DNA of 64,000 nt from Micromonospora chokoriensis (GTDB lineage: Bacteria > Actinomycetota > Actinomycetes > Mycobacteriales > Micromonosporaceae), in assembly GCF_000718555.1 (NCBI RefSeq), contig NZ_JOAN01000019.1, positions 1 through 64,000 of the forward strand, given 5' to 3'. This document shows positions 28,871 through 36,730 of the stretch, one piece after another. Below the pieces are notes generated by a model. It made no database searches, had not been told where the DNA came from, and saw nothing but the letters and a program-made list of their open reading frames with translations. Every line of letters starts with the position of its first letter. The first letter of the stretch is position 1. A program made the position numbers and the translations under genes.

Positions 28871-29478
28871 CCGCCCCTCACCTCGAACGCGACAGTGCCC
28901 TGCTCGGCCGTCGCGGCGCAGGCATCCGCCGGCACACCGCGCAGCGGCGCCCGCAGGTAGCTCAGCACCAGCCGGTACGCCCCCGGTTGGTCGACCGGCC
29001 ACCAGGTGACGGTGGCCCCGCCCCGCCCGTCCGGCGTGGAGGTCGTCAGCGCCGCGCCGACCGGGCTCTGCGGGTCGCTGCCCAGGGCCAGCTCCACCGA
29101 CCCGCGCGGCGGCACCTTCACCAGGTTCTCGACCAGGTACGCGGTGAAGTCCCGGTAGTAGGCCGCGCCGCCGATCGCGGGTGCCACCGCCGTGCCGTCA
29201 CGGGTCAGCGACATGACCGTCACCGCCCCGTCCGGCACCCGACTGAGTTGGCATTCGGCGTCGCGGTTGTTGACCAGCTTCAGCCGCAGGTCGACCTGCT
29301 CACCCACCCGGTACGAGGGCTGTGCGGTGCGGACGGTCAGGCCGACCGTCGCCGTGCCGCTGGTCGGGGCCGAAGACGGGCGGGACCGTCTGCACCCGAC
29401 CGTGCTGGTCATCAACAACAGGGCGAGGCAGCCGGCGAGCGCCGCCCGACCCGCCGTCCCTGCCTGGGGTACGCCCAT
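28867..29478 (-). CDS. Lipoprotein translationally coupled to the metallopeptidase
   Basis: A 203-residue lipoprotein. The signal peptide ends in the lipobox STVGC; the mature part is beta-rich (RTAQPSYRVGEQVDLRLKLVNNRDAEC...) and resembles Ig-like or intracellular-proteinase-inhibitor-type folds. Two mature cysteines (DAEC, ADAC) could form a disulfide. Its stop overlaps the metallopeptidase start (ATGA), so the two are made together. It could anchor, chaperone or inhibit the peptidase; I cannot decide among these from sequence. The start giving MGVPQAGTAG was chosen because it yields a normal signal peptide. Confidence 0.75.
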   Translation of the reverse strand: MGVPQAGTAGRAALAGCLALLLMTSTVGCRRSRPSSAPTSGTATVGLTVRTAQPSYRVGEQVDLRLKLVNNRDAECQLSRVPDGAVTVMSLTRDGTAVAPAIGGAAYYRDFTAYLVENLVKVPPRGSVELALGSDPQSPVGAALTTSTPDGRGGATVTWWPVDQPGAYRLVLSYLRAPLRGVPADACAATAEQGTVAFEVRGG

Positions 29479-29612
29479 GGGTCGCGTGCCTCCTGAAGGT
29501 GCCGACGGTCGTCGTCGGAGATCCCGGACAGCCTGCGCCGCAGGATGCGGTGAGCGCTGTCGTGATCCGGCCCGGTGGATGTCCGCTAACCGACCCACGG
29601 CGCCGGCGGCCA

Positions 29613-29632
29613 TTCACGGTGAACGTTATGCT
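29613..29632 (+). promoter_or_regulatory. Possible promoter of the methyltransferase gene
   Basis: TTCAC-G-GTGAA (29613-29623) is an 11-bp palindrome followed four bases later by TATGCT (29627-29632), a good -10 element 28 bp before the ATG. No good -35 hexamer is seen, so an activator may be required. Confidence 0.35.
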
Positions 29633-29660
29633 GCGGGGCCGAACGGGGGAGAGGTGGTCG

Positions 29661-30464
29661 ATGATGACGCAGTCGCAGCCCGAGGTGGCCCTGCAACCGG
29701 ACAAGCCGAACGCGGCGAGGATGTTCGACTACTACCTCGGCGGCAAGGACAACTTCGCCGCTGATCGGGCCGCGGCCGAGATGGTGTTGCAGGTGGCGCC
29801 GTGGATGCCCGAGGCCGCCCGGCAGGGCCGTGACCTGATCGCCCGGACGGTCCAGCACCTCGTGCAGGAGCGGGGCATCCGGCAGATCATCGACCTCGGC
29901 TCCGGGCTGCCGACCCGGGACAACGTCCACGAGATCGCGCACCGCATCGACCCGGACGTGCGGGTCGTCTACATCGACAATGATCCGGTGGTCTGCGCGC
30001 ACGGCCGCGCGCTGCTCGCCGACTCGACGTCGGTGTCGGTGGTGCAGGCCGACCTGCGCGACCCCGAGCAGGTCCTCAGTCACCCGGAGATCAGCGCCGC
30101 GATCGACCTCGACAGCCCGGTCGCGGTGCTGATGATGTTCGTGCTGCACCTGGTGCCCGACGAGCAGGATCCGCAGCGGATCGTGGCCACCTACCGCGAC
30201 GCGCTCGCCCCCGGCAGCTACCTGGCGCTGTCGCACGCCAGCACCGATGTGCACCCCGACCTGATGGCCCGGATCTCCGCGATCTACGAGCGCGCCAACA
30301 GCCCGTTCGTGCCGCGTAGCCACGCGGACATCTCCGGGTTCTTCGGCGACTTCACTCTTGAGCCGCCGGGGCTGGTCAACATGTGGCCGCACGCCGAGCC
30401 GCCAGCCACCGAGGATCCGCAGGTTGCCCGTACCGGCTACAGCGGCGTCGCCAGCAAGCCGTAA
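29661..30464 (+). CDS. DUF574-type SAM-dependent methyltransferase
   Basis: A 267-residue protein of the actinobacterial Methyltransf_19 (DUF574) family. The family-typical N-terminus (PNAARMFDYYLGGKDNFAADR) is followed by the SAM-binding IIDLGSGLPT, the acidic VVYIDNDP and VAVLMMFVLHLVPD. It should methylate an unknown substrate in the cytoplasm. GGGGGAGAGG precedes the tandem ATG codons. The gene is 129 bp upstream of a DUF397 gene, a common neighbourhood in streptomycetes and relatives. Confidence 0.9.
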   Translation: MMTQSQPEVALQPDKPNAARMFDYYLGGKDNFAADRAAAEMVLQVAPWMPEAARQGRDLIARTVQHLVQERGIRQIIDLGSGLPTRDNVHEIAHRIDPDVRVVYIDNDPVVCAHGRALLADSTSVSVVQADLRDPEQVLSHPEISAAIDLDSPVAVLMMFVLHLVPDEQDPQRIVATYRDALAPGSYLALSHASTDVHPDLMARISAIYERANSPFVPRSHADISGFFGDFTLEPPGLVNMWPHAEPPATEDPQVARTGYSGVASKP

Positions 30465-30593
30465 CGGCCTGGTGCCGCTCGGCCGAACACAATCCGGTGA
30501 TGTGGATACCCTCGTGTCGAGGTGGGAGATGGTTCGCAGCGAGGCGCTGCCCCGCCGCCAGTCACTCGATCTGATGAAGGAAGTGGAGACGTC

Positions 30594-30785
30594 ATGGACC
30601 TGATCGACGCTGTCTGGCGTAAATCCACCCGCAGTGGCTCCGGCGGCGGCAACTGTGTCGAGGTCGCGGACAACCTGCCGGGCGTCGTCGGCGTGCGGGA
30701 CTCGAAGGACCCCGAAGGGCCGGCGCTGGTCTTCGAGCCGATGGTCTGGCGGGCGTTCGTCACCGAGATCGCCCGGCGGTCATAG
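30594..30785 (+). CDS. DUF397 small protein
   Basis: A 63-residue protein with the DUF397 signature (WRKSTRSGSGGGNCVEVADNLPGVVGVRDSKDPEGPALVFEP in parts). Such proteins usually accompany XRE/DUF5753 regulators and can act as their antagonists, as with BldB/WhiJ-type partners. Here no XRE gene is adjacent; a DUF574 methyltransferase precedes it instead. The ATG giving MDLIDAVWRKS fits the family length. Confidence 0.9.
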   Translation: MDLIDAVWRKSTRSGSGGGNCVEVADNLPGVVGVRDSKDPEGPALVFEPMVWRAFVTEIARRS

Positions 30786-30800
30786 CCGCTAGCACGCACG

Positions 30801-30837
30801 GAAGCGCCCGTCCCCAGTCGAGGGGGACGGGCGCTTC
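30801..30837. terminator. Bidirectional terminator hairpin
   Basis: A perfect 15-bp stem (30801-30815 with 30823-30837) and 7-base loop lie between the convergent DUF397 and carboxypeptidase genes. Confidence 0.88.
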
Positions 30838-30853
30838 GCTGTGCACGGGTCGG

Positions 30854-33658
30854 TCAGCCCACCACCGACCGCAGCGGCACCTTGGCGGCGTTCAGCGCGC
30901 GTACCAGATCGCTGGCGAACGGGTGTTCGTCCACCTGGAGTCCCTGCGGGTTCGGGATCACGACGTACGCCGAGCTGTTCTTCGCGGACGTCTTCGCGTC
31001 GGTGGTGAAGCGTTCGACGATGGCCCGCGTGCGCGGCAGGTCGCCGGCCGCCACCTCGATGGTGATCGGCCGCCACCCGCCGCCCAGGTCCGGCGTCACC
31101 GGCGCGGCGGCGGCGCTGGCGCGCGCCGCGTCGACGCCGGACGGGCGTCGCGCGTCCGGCGTGGCGGTCGCCGGGTAGAGCAGCGCGTTGGCGACCAGGT
31201 GCAGACCATTTTCGTTGTACGCCCGGAAGAGCGGATTGAACGCGAACAGCACCGCCCGACCGGCGCCGGTCGGCTCGTCGACGACGGCCGCCGTGCCCTT
31301 CAGCGTGTCCGCGCCGACGGTGTAGCCGTTGGCCCAGAACGTGTCACCCGTCGGGTAGCTGAGCACGTTCGTCCCGGTGGTGCTCGGGTTGAGGATCGGG
31401 TCGCTGTTGTTGAACTCGAAGTCCTCCGCCGGGCGACCCAGGGCGACCGGGTTGTCCTTGTCGACGTCGACGCGCAGGTGCGAGCCGATCACCAGGTAGT
31501 CCGCCGGCTTGGTCTTCTCGGTGGTCGAGGTGAGCCCGGCGGCGCGGGCCAGCCGGGTGCCCTCGTTGCGCAGCCCGACGTAGGTGTGGCCCTGGCTGAT
31601 CCAGTCGCGCAGGTTGGCCTGCCCGGCGGCGGTCAGGCCGCCGGTCGCGCTGCTGCCGTCCGGCACCAACAGCACGGTACGCCCGGTGAACGCCTCGGTG
31701 TTGTCGTTGATGTCAGCCGTGGTGACCGGTGTGAGGTCGAGCCCCCACCGCTTGCCGAGCACGTAGCGGGCCTCGCCGTGCGAGCCGGAGGTGGTGGAGA
31801 TGCCGGTGCCCTGGAACAACCCGACGTCGGGCAGGTCGAGGCGGGTGCCGGCGGGCCGACCGCCCGGGGTGAGGGTGACCCCGAGGGATTCGGCCAGCTC
31901 GTCGACCGTCCGGCTCAGTTTGGTCGCTCCGATGGCGACCCGGCTGGTCGTGAGGTCGCGCACCAGGGGGACGCCCTGGCCGAGCAGAGTGAAGGTCAGC
32001 TCTGCGGCGGCGGCCGAGTCGAGCGGGTACGTGTACGACCCCCAGGGCCACGCCGCACCGGTGCGTCCACCGGAGACCTTGCGGACCAGCTCGGCCCTCG
32101 GCCGGACGGTGTCTGCGGTGTAGATGGTGTTGATGCCCATCAGTAGCGGGTTGCTCCAGGACGACACGTCGTAGAAGTACGGGAACGGGACGTACGGGTC
32201 CTCGCCCATGACAGCCTGGATCCAGTGCTTCTGTGGTTGGTCCATCGGGATCCAGTACGCGCCCTTGGGCACCGTCACGTTCGTGGCGCTGCGCCCGCCG
32301 AAGACCCGTGCGGTGGGCACCCGGGTTGCCTTCTGCACCTCGTACACCTCGACGTCCATCCGGCGTAGCCGTTCGACGAGTTGGCGGACGTCGGCGAGCT
32401 GCCGGTCGGGCAGCAGGAAGTACGAGCGGATGGTGAGGTCCGGCACCGGGAACTGGACCTCGTTGGTGGGCTGCACCACCTCGTTCGGTTCGAGGGTGCC
32501 CGCCCTGCCCTGGGCGAGCGCGTCGGTCCAGATGTCGAAGTAGCCGTCCAGCACCTCCCGCTTGTTCGCGGCGGCCCAGCCGAGCGTCGACCACTGGGTG
32601 TGGAACTGCTGCTGGACCCGGTCGGCCACGGCCGACGCGCTGCCCTTCTCGTAGGTCATGCCGGCCGCGCCGAAGCCGGTGGTCGGCACCGTGTCGCCGT
32701 AGCCCATGAAGAACATGTCGTACGTGTCGTAGTTGAAGTAGCACTCGGTGGTGACTGTCTCGTCGCAGGCCCCGTTGAAACCGAAGCCGGCCTTGTTGGC
32801 CTCACCGATGCGGTTGATCCAGTCCACCGCCTCGCCGGCGATCTCGTGGTGGATCGGGTCGGCGTTGGGCGGGAAGAAGTACTGCCGGCCACCCATCTCG
32901 TGCGCGTCGATGAAGACCTGCGGCGGGTAGCGGCGCAGCAGTTCGAGTTTGCCGTCGGTCTCCTGCTGGGTGCGGGCGAACCAGTCCCGGTTCAGGTCGA
33001 AACCGAACTCGTTCTGCCGGCGGGTCGCGTCGCGGCCGTCCGGGTTCTGGGTGGGGACGATGACGGTGACCAGGTTGTCGTTGCGCTGGGCGACCGCGCA
33101 GGACAGGCCCGACGCCAACTCGTACAACGTCTTGAGCGCCGCGTCGGCGCCGCTCTTCTCGCCGCCGTGCACGTTCGCGGTGACCCAGACGATGGCCGGG
33201 CTGTCCTTCGCCGTCCGGGCGGCCGTCCGCGCGCTGGTCCGACAGGGGTCGCGCAGATCCCGGACGTCGTCGGCGATCTCGCGTAGCGCGGCGGGCCGCA
33301 CGTGGCGCTCGTTCGACACCACCGCGTACGGCAGTGGCTGACCGAGCACACTTGTGGTCAGCACGCCGGTGGTGACCCGGTCCGAGGCGCGGTCGACGGC
33401 CCCGAGGTAGGTCCGGATCTCGTCGTTGGTGACGACCCGCTCCTGCCCCGCGCCGAGCGGAAAGCCGAGCACGGTCTCCGGGCTGGGCACGGTGCTCAGT
33501 CGGGCGCTCGGGTCGCTGCTGCAGGGGGTCGGCCGGGCGGCGCTCGCGGCTGCCGGGCCGGTGAGCAGGGGAACCATGCCGAGCAGGAACGCGATCGTGG
33601 CGGCACTCGCCAGCCGCTTCGCCGGGCGGGTCCAGAACGGATGCGACGGTGGGGCCAT
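30854..33658 (-). CDS. Secreted M14-family zinc carboxypeptidase
   Basis: A 934-residue secreted peptidase. The signal peptide (hydrophobic core at about 18-34) ends near residue 41. The M14 domain (about 75-390) carries zinc ligands H164 and E167 (HGGEKSG) and H253 (AHEMGG), and the substrate-binding DLNRDW (N223, R224). Several hundred further residues contain no domain I can name, but include a Rossmann-like stretch with VLLVPDGSSATGG that resembles glutamine-amidotransferase-like folds seen in related large M14 proteins. It probably trims peptides outside the cell. The gene stands alone, divergent from the EACC1 gene. Confidence 0.9.
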   Translation of the reverse strand: MAPPSHPFWTRPAKRLASAATIAFLLGMVPLLTGPAAASAARPTPCSSDPSARLSTVPSPETVLGFPLGAGQERVVTNDEIRTYLGAVDRASDRVTTGVLTTSVLGQPLPYAVVSNERHVRPAALREIADDVRDLRDPCRTSARTAARTAKDSPAIVWVTANVHGGEKSGADAALKTLYELASGLSCAVAQRNDNLVTVIVPTQNPDGRDATRRQNEFGFDLNRDWFARTQQETDGKLELLRRYPPQVFIDAHEMGGRQYFFPPNADPIHHEIAGEAVDWINRIGEANKAGFGFNGACDETVTTECYFNYDTYDMFFMGYGDTVPTTGFGAAGMTYEKGSASAVADRVQQQFHTQWSTLGWAAANKREVLDGYFDIWTDALAQGRAGTLEPNEVVQPTNEVQFPVPDLTIRSYFLLPDRQLADVRQLVERLRRMDVEVYEVQKATRVPTARVFGGRSATNVTVPKGAYWIPMDQPQKHWIQAVMGEDPYVPFPYFYDVSSWSNPLLMGINTIYTADTVRPRAELVRKVSGGRTGAAWPWGSYTYPLDSAAAAELTFTLLGQGVPLVRDLTTSRVAIGATKLSRTVDELAESLGVTLTPGGRPAGTRLDLPDVGLFQGTGISTTSGSHGEARYVLGKRWGLDLTPVTTADINDNTEAFTGRTVLLVPDGSSATGGLTAAGQANLRDWISQGHTYVGLRNEGTRLARAAGLTSTTEKTKPADYLVIGSHLRVDVDKDNPVALGRPAEDFEFNNSDPILNPSTTGTNVLSYPTGDTFWANGYTVGADTLKGTAAVVDEPTGAGRAVLFAFNPLFRAYNENGLHLVANALLYPATATPDARRPSGVDAARASAAAAPVTPDLGGGWRPITIEVAAGDLPRTRAIVERFTTDAKTSAKNSSAYVVIPNPQGLQVDEHPFASDLVRALNAAKVPLRSVVG

Positions 33659-33826
33659 GTCTCGGGTTCCCTTCTCGGGGGAAAGCCTCGCAGTGGCCGG
33701 AGCCTATGGACGGGCGGATGGAGCGGTCAAGCTCTGATCGACTTCGGCGACTGCGTGGGATGCCGCGGCCGGCGCCGGCTGGCAGGATGACGGGGTGGGG
33801 TTGGCCTTCGCCGGAAGGAGAAGACG

Positions 33827-34258
33827 TTGCCCGCGTCTCAGCAGACGATCACGCTCTCGGTCTATCCGGATCTTCCCTCTGCCGATGCTCGACGTTCGCT
33901 GGGCTCCTGGCTTCGTGCCGAGGACCGGCTCCGGGCAAAGGTGACCGCCGGGGCCGCCGCAGGCTCCACGGCCCCTCCCGACGAGATCTCCGCGGGTGCC
34001 ACGGACGTGTTGCTGGTCGCCGTTGACAGCGGTGGCACCGTCATGGTGCTGGTGCAGGCCATTGCCGGCTGGCTGACCCACCGCCGCGACGACGTGACGG
34101 TGCGGCTCAGCCGGCGGCTCGACGGCTGGTCGGCCGAGTTGGATGTGCACCGGGCTCGCGACATGGACCAGGTCACCGCGCTCATCGAAGCCGCCGTGCG
34201 CGCGGTGACCCCCGTGGAGGAACCAACGCTCCGACCTCGATCAAGTGATGAAAAGTAG
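33827..34258 (+). CDS. EACC1-type effector-associated component protein
   Basis: A 143-residue soluble protein matching the Effector-Associated Constant Component 1 pattern: an N-terminal strand-helix (DLPSADARRSLGSWLRAEDRLR), a central DVLLVAVDSGGTVMVLVQAIAGWL and the terminal VRLSRRLDGWSAELDVHRARDMDQVTALIEAAV. EACC1 proteins are known as constant partners of caspase-like, trypsin-like and other effectors in predicted actinobacterial conflict systems. The start is TTG with GGAAGGAG upstream. No effector gene is adjacent. The last codons and stop lie inside a perfect 22-bp hairpin arm, so the C-terminus ends in repeat-derived SSDEK. Confidence 0.75.
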   Translation: MPASQQTITLSVYPDLPSADARRSLGSWLRAEDRLRAKVTAGAAAGSTAPPDEISAGATDVLLVAVDSGGTVMVLVQAIAGWLTHRRDDVTVRLSRRLDGWSAELDVHRARDMDQVTALIEAAVRAVTPVEEPTLRPRSSDEK

Positions 34259-34298
34259 GTTTCAGGAGCGGCCCTGACCTACTTTTCATCACTTGATC
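34239..34298. repeat. Perfect 22-bp-stem palindromic element
   Basis: The arms 34239-34260 and 34277-34298 are perfect inverse complements, with a 4-bp inner stem (CAGG/CCTG) around a short loop. It is AT-rich compared with its surroundings and contains the stop codon of the EACC1 gene. It could terminate both convergent genes, but the length and the shared TTGATCACCG end with the element at 47865 suggest a dispersed repeat family. Confidence 0.85.
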
Positions 34299-34327
34299 AC
34301 CGCACACCACATCAACGCCGGGTACGG

Positions 34328-35653
34328 CTACCAGGTGGTCAGGCCCAGGCCGATCGTCTTGGTCAGGGTGGCGTTGTCGTCGTCGCCGTCGAGCGACCAG
34401 ATCATCGCGCCAGCCAGGCCGGCCCGTCGGATGTAGAGCGTCTTCTGCAACACGACCGCCGGATCGTCGTAGGTCCACAACGTCGTACCGTCGAACAGCC
34501 AGGCGTGCCCGGCGCGTAGGTCGCGGTGCACGGTGTAGCCGTTGCCGGCCAGGGTCTTGAGTTTTTTGTAGTCCTCGTACCCGGCCTCGAAGGTGGCCGG
34601 CGCGGGCCCGGTGGCCGGTTGGAACAGGCCGTTGCCGCCGCCGGTGATGCCGGTCCAGCCGCGGCCGTAGTAGGGGATGCCGAGCACGAGCTTGTCGCGC
34701 GGCGCGCCACGGGCGATCCACCCGTCGATGGCCACCTCGACGGAGAAGTCCGGATTGTCCGGGGCGCCTTGCGGAACGCGCAGCGCGGACTGCTGGTTGG
34801 CCCGTGCGTCCCACCCGCCGTGGAAGTCGTACCCCTGCACGGTGGCGAAGTCCAGGTACTTGAAGATCTTGCGGCCCTCGTAGCCGGCGTCCATGGTGGC
34901 CGGGCTGGCCGGCAGGAACGCGGTCAGCGGGTGGTGCGCGCGGGTCGTGCGCCCGTATGCGTCGAGTTGCCGGCGAAACTCGGCGAGCAGCTTGGTGAAG
35001 TTTTCCCGGTCCTCCGGGCGGATGACGTTGCCGGGCTCACCCTCCCAGTTGGGCCACTCCCAGTCGAGGTCGATGCCGTCGAAGACGCCGGCCGCGGCAC
35101 CGGGGGAGCCCGGCAGGTCGCCCTTGAGGTAGAGGTCGATGCAGGACGTGACGAACGCCTTGCGGGAGGCGTCGGTGCGGGCTGCGTTCGAGAAGTACGT
35201 CGACCAGGTCCAGCCGCCCAGTGAGATCAGCACCTTCAGTTTGGGGTGCTTGGCCTTGAGCTTGGCGAGCTGGCCGAAGTTGCCGTTGAGCGCCTGGCCG
35301 GGGGCGTCGGCGATGCCGTCGACGCTCTCCTCGGCGGGGACGGGTCGCTGGTAGTCGGCCCAGGCGTCGCCCTCGCCCGGCCCGCCGTCCACGTAGCAGC
35401 GTCCGTCCTCACTGACGTTGCCGAAGGCGTAGTTGATGTGGGTGAGGCGGCTCGCCGCCCCGGAGGTGTCGAGTTTCTTGACCGGGAAGGCCCGGCCGTA
35501 GATGCCCCACTGGGTGAAGTAGCCGACCCGGTGGTAACCGTCGCGGCGTTGGTGCTTGTCACCGGCGCTGGCGGCGGTGGGTGCGGCGGTGGTGACCAGC
35601 AGGGTCGCCAGGGCGACGACGGCGGTGAGACGGCGGTGGCGGAATGGTCGCAT
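34328..35653 (-). CDS. Secreted GH18 chitinase
   Basis: A 441-residue secreted enzyme. The signal peptide ends near residue 30 (PTAASAG). The GH18 barrel shows strand 3 KVLISLGGW and the catalytic DGIDLDWEWP (DxxDxDxE, E199 as acid), followed by a chitinase insertion domain and a C-terminal AGAMIWSLDGDD. There is no separate chitin-binding module. It cuts chitin outside the cell, complementing the chitosanase at 11373. GGGAG lies 8 bases before the chosen ATG; an upstream ATG would add 8 residues. The upstream region is AT-rich with a TTCATC-N17-TACTAA promoter candidate. Confidence 0.94.
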   Translation of the reverse strand: MRPFRHRRLTAVVALATLLVTTAAPTAASAGDKHQRRDGYHRVGYFTQWGIYGRAFPVKKLDTSGAASRLTHINYAFGNVSEDGRCYVDGGPGEGDAWADYQRPVPAEESVDGIADAPGQALNGNFGQLAKLKAKHPKLKVLISLGGWTWSTYFSNAARTDASRKAFVTSCIDLYLKGDLPGSPGAAAGVFDGIDLDWEWPNWEGEPGNVIRPEDRENFTKLLAEFRRQLDAYGRTTRAHHPLTAFLPASPATMDAGYEGRKIFKYLDFATVQGYDFHGGWDARANQQSALRVPQGAPDNPDFSVEVAIDGWIARGAPRDKLVLGIPYYGRGWTGITGGGNGLFQPATGPAPATFEAGYEDYKKLKTLAGNGYTVHRDLRAGHAWLFDGTTLWTYDDPAVVLQKTLYIRRAGLAGAMIWSLDGDDDNATLTKTIGLGLTTW

Positions 35654-35771
35654 CGGCACACTCCCACGAGACATCAAACAGAATTAGTAAAGAGAGTTGT
35701 CTGATTGATGAAGTTAAGCCGATCACGGTCTGCGGTCAAGAGCGGCCAGCCACATGGGGGATTGTGACGGC

Positions 35772-35787
35772 GTTACCGGGTGGTAAC
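35772..35787. promoter_or_regulatory. Operator-like palindrome before the BASS gene
   Basis: GTTACC-GGGT-GGTAAC is a perfect 6-bp inverted repeat 11 bp before the start codon of the transporter gene. It could be an operator or a hairpin that hinders ribosome access. Confidence 0.4.
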
Positions 35788-35798
35788 GATGTTGTGCC

Positions 35799-36683
35799 AT
35801 GGACTCCGCCGTGACTCTGATCGGACTGCCCGTCGCCCTCGGCATCATCATGCTCGGTCTGGGTCTGGGACTGACCATCGAGGACTTCCGCCGGGTGGCC
35901 CAGCATCCGCGAGCCGCCGTTCTCGCGCTGGCGTGCCAAGTGTTGGTCTTGCCGGCGCTCTGCTTCTGCCTCGTCCTCGCGTTCGACCTCGCGCCCGAGC
36001 TGGCCGTCGGCATGATGCTGCTGGCCGCGTCGCCGGGCGGCACCACGGCCAACCTCTACAGCCACCTGTTCGGCGGGCACGTGGCCCTGAACATCACGCT
36101 GACCGCCATCAACTCGGTGCTCGCCGTGTTCACCCTGCCTATCCTGGTCAACCTGTCGGCGGCGTACTTCCTGCCCGAGGGCAGGAGCATCGGCCTGCAG
36201 TTCGACAAGGTGCTCCAGGTCTTCGCCATCGTGCTCGTCCCGGTCGCGATCGGCATGCTGATCCGGGCGCGGGCACCGCGCGTGGCCGAGCGGCTGAACC
36301 GCCCGGTCCGGATCCTCTCCGTGGTCGTGCTCGTCGCGGTGATCGCCGGCGCGGTGCTCGGTGAACGGGAGAACATCGCCGACTACTTCGTGTCGGTCGG
36401 CCTGGCCGTGCTCGCCTTCAACCTGCTGAGTCTCGCCATCGGGTACGGGGTGCCGCGGCTCGCCGGTGTCGACCGGAGCGCCGCGACGGCCGCCGGCTTC
36501 GAGATCGGCATCCACAACAGCACCCTGGCCATCACGATCGCGCTCAGCCCGGCCCTGCTCGACAGCACCCAGATGGCGATCCCGGGGGCCGTCTACGGCA
36601 TCGTCATGTTCTTCACCGCTGCGGCCTTCGGCCTTCTGGTGACCCGGGTCGGCGCCCGGTCCGCCACCCCTCTGACGCGCTGA
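35799..36683 (+). CDS. Bile acid:sodium symporter (BASS) family transporter
   Basis: A 294-residue membrane protein with nine to ten hydrophobic segments. The BASS pattern is visible as LLAASPGGTTANLYSHLFGGHVALNITLTAINS and the second half GFEIGIHNSTLAITIALS. It probably imports an organic anion with sodium; bacterial homologues take up pantoate or other small acids. The gene is divergent from the chitinase gene and convergent with an NTF2-like gene. The substrate is unknown. Confidence 0.9.
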   Translation: MDSAVTLIGLPVALGIIMLGLGLGLTIEDFRRVAQHPRAAVLALACQVLVLPALCFCLVLAFDLAPELAVGMMLLAASPGGTTANLYSHLFGGHVALNITLTAINSVLAVFTLPILVNLSAAYFLPEGRSIGLQFDKVLQVFAIVLVPVAIGMLIRARAPRVAERLNRPVRILSVVVLVAVIAGAVLGERENIADYFVSVGLAVLAFNLLSLAIGYGVPRLAGVDRSAATAAGFEIGIHNSTLAITIALSPALLDSTQMAIPGAVYGIVMFFTAAAFGLLVTRVGARSATPLTR

Positions 36684-36686
36684 CGG

Positions 36687-36715
36687 CTGGCCGGTCGTCA
36701 GCGACGACCGGCCAG
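36687..36715. terminator. Bidirectional terminator hairpin
   Basis: A 13-bp stem (36687-36699 with 36703-36715) with an AGC loop lies just after the BASS stop codon and before the convergent gene's end. Confidence 0.85.
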
Positions 36716-36730
36716 TCCCGACATGTCAGC

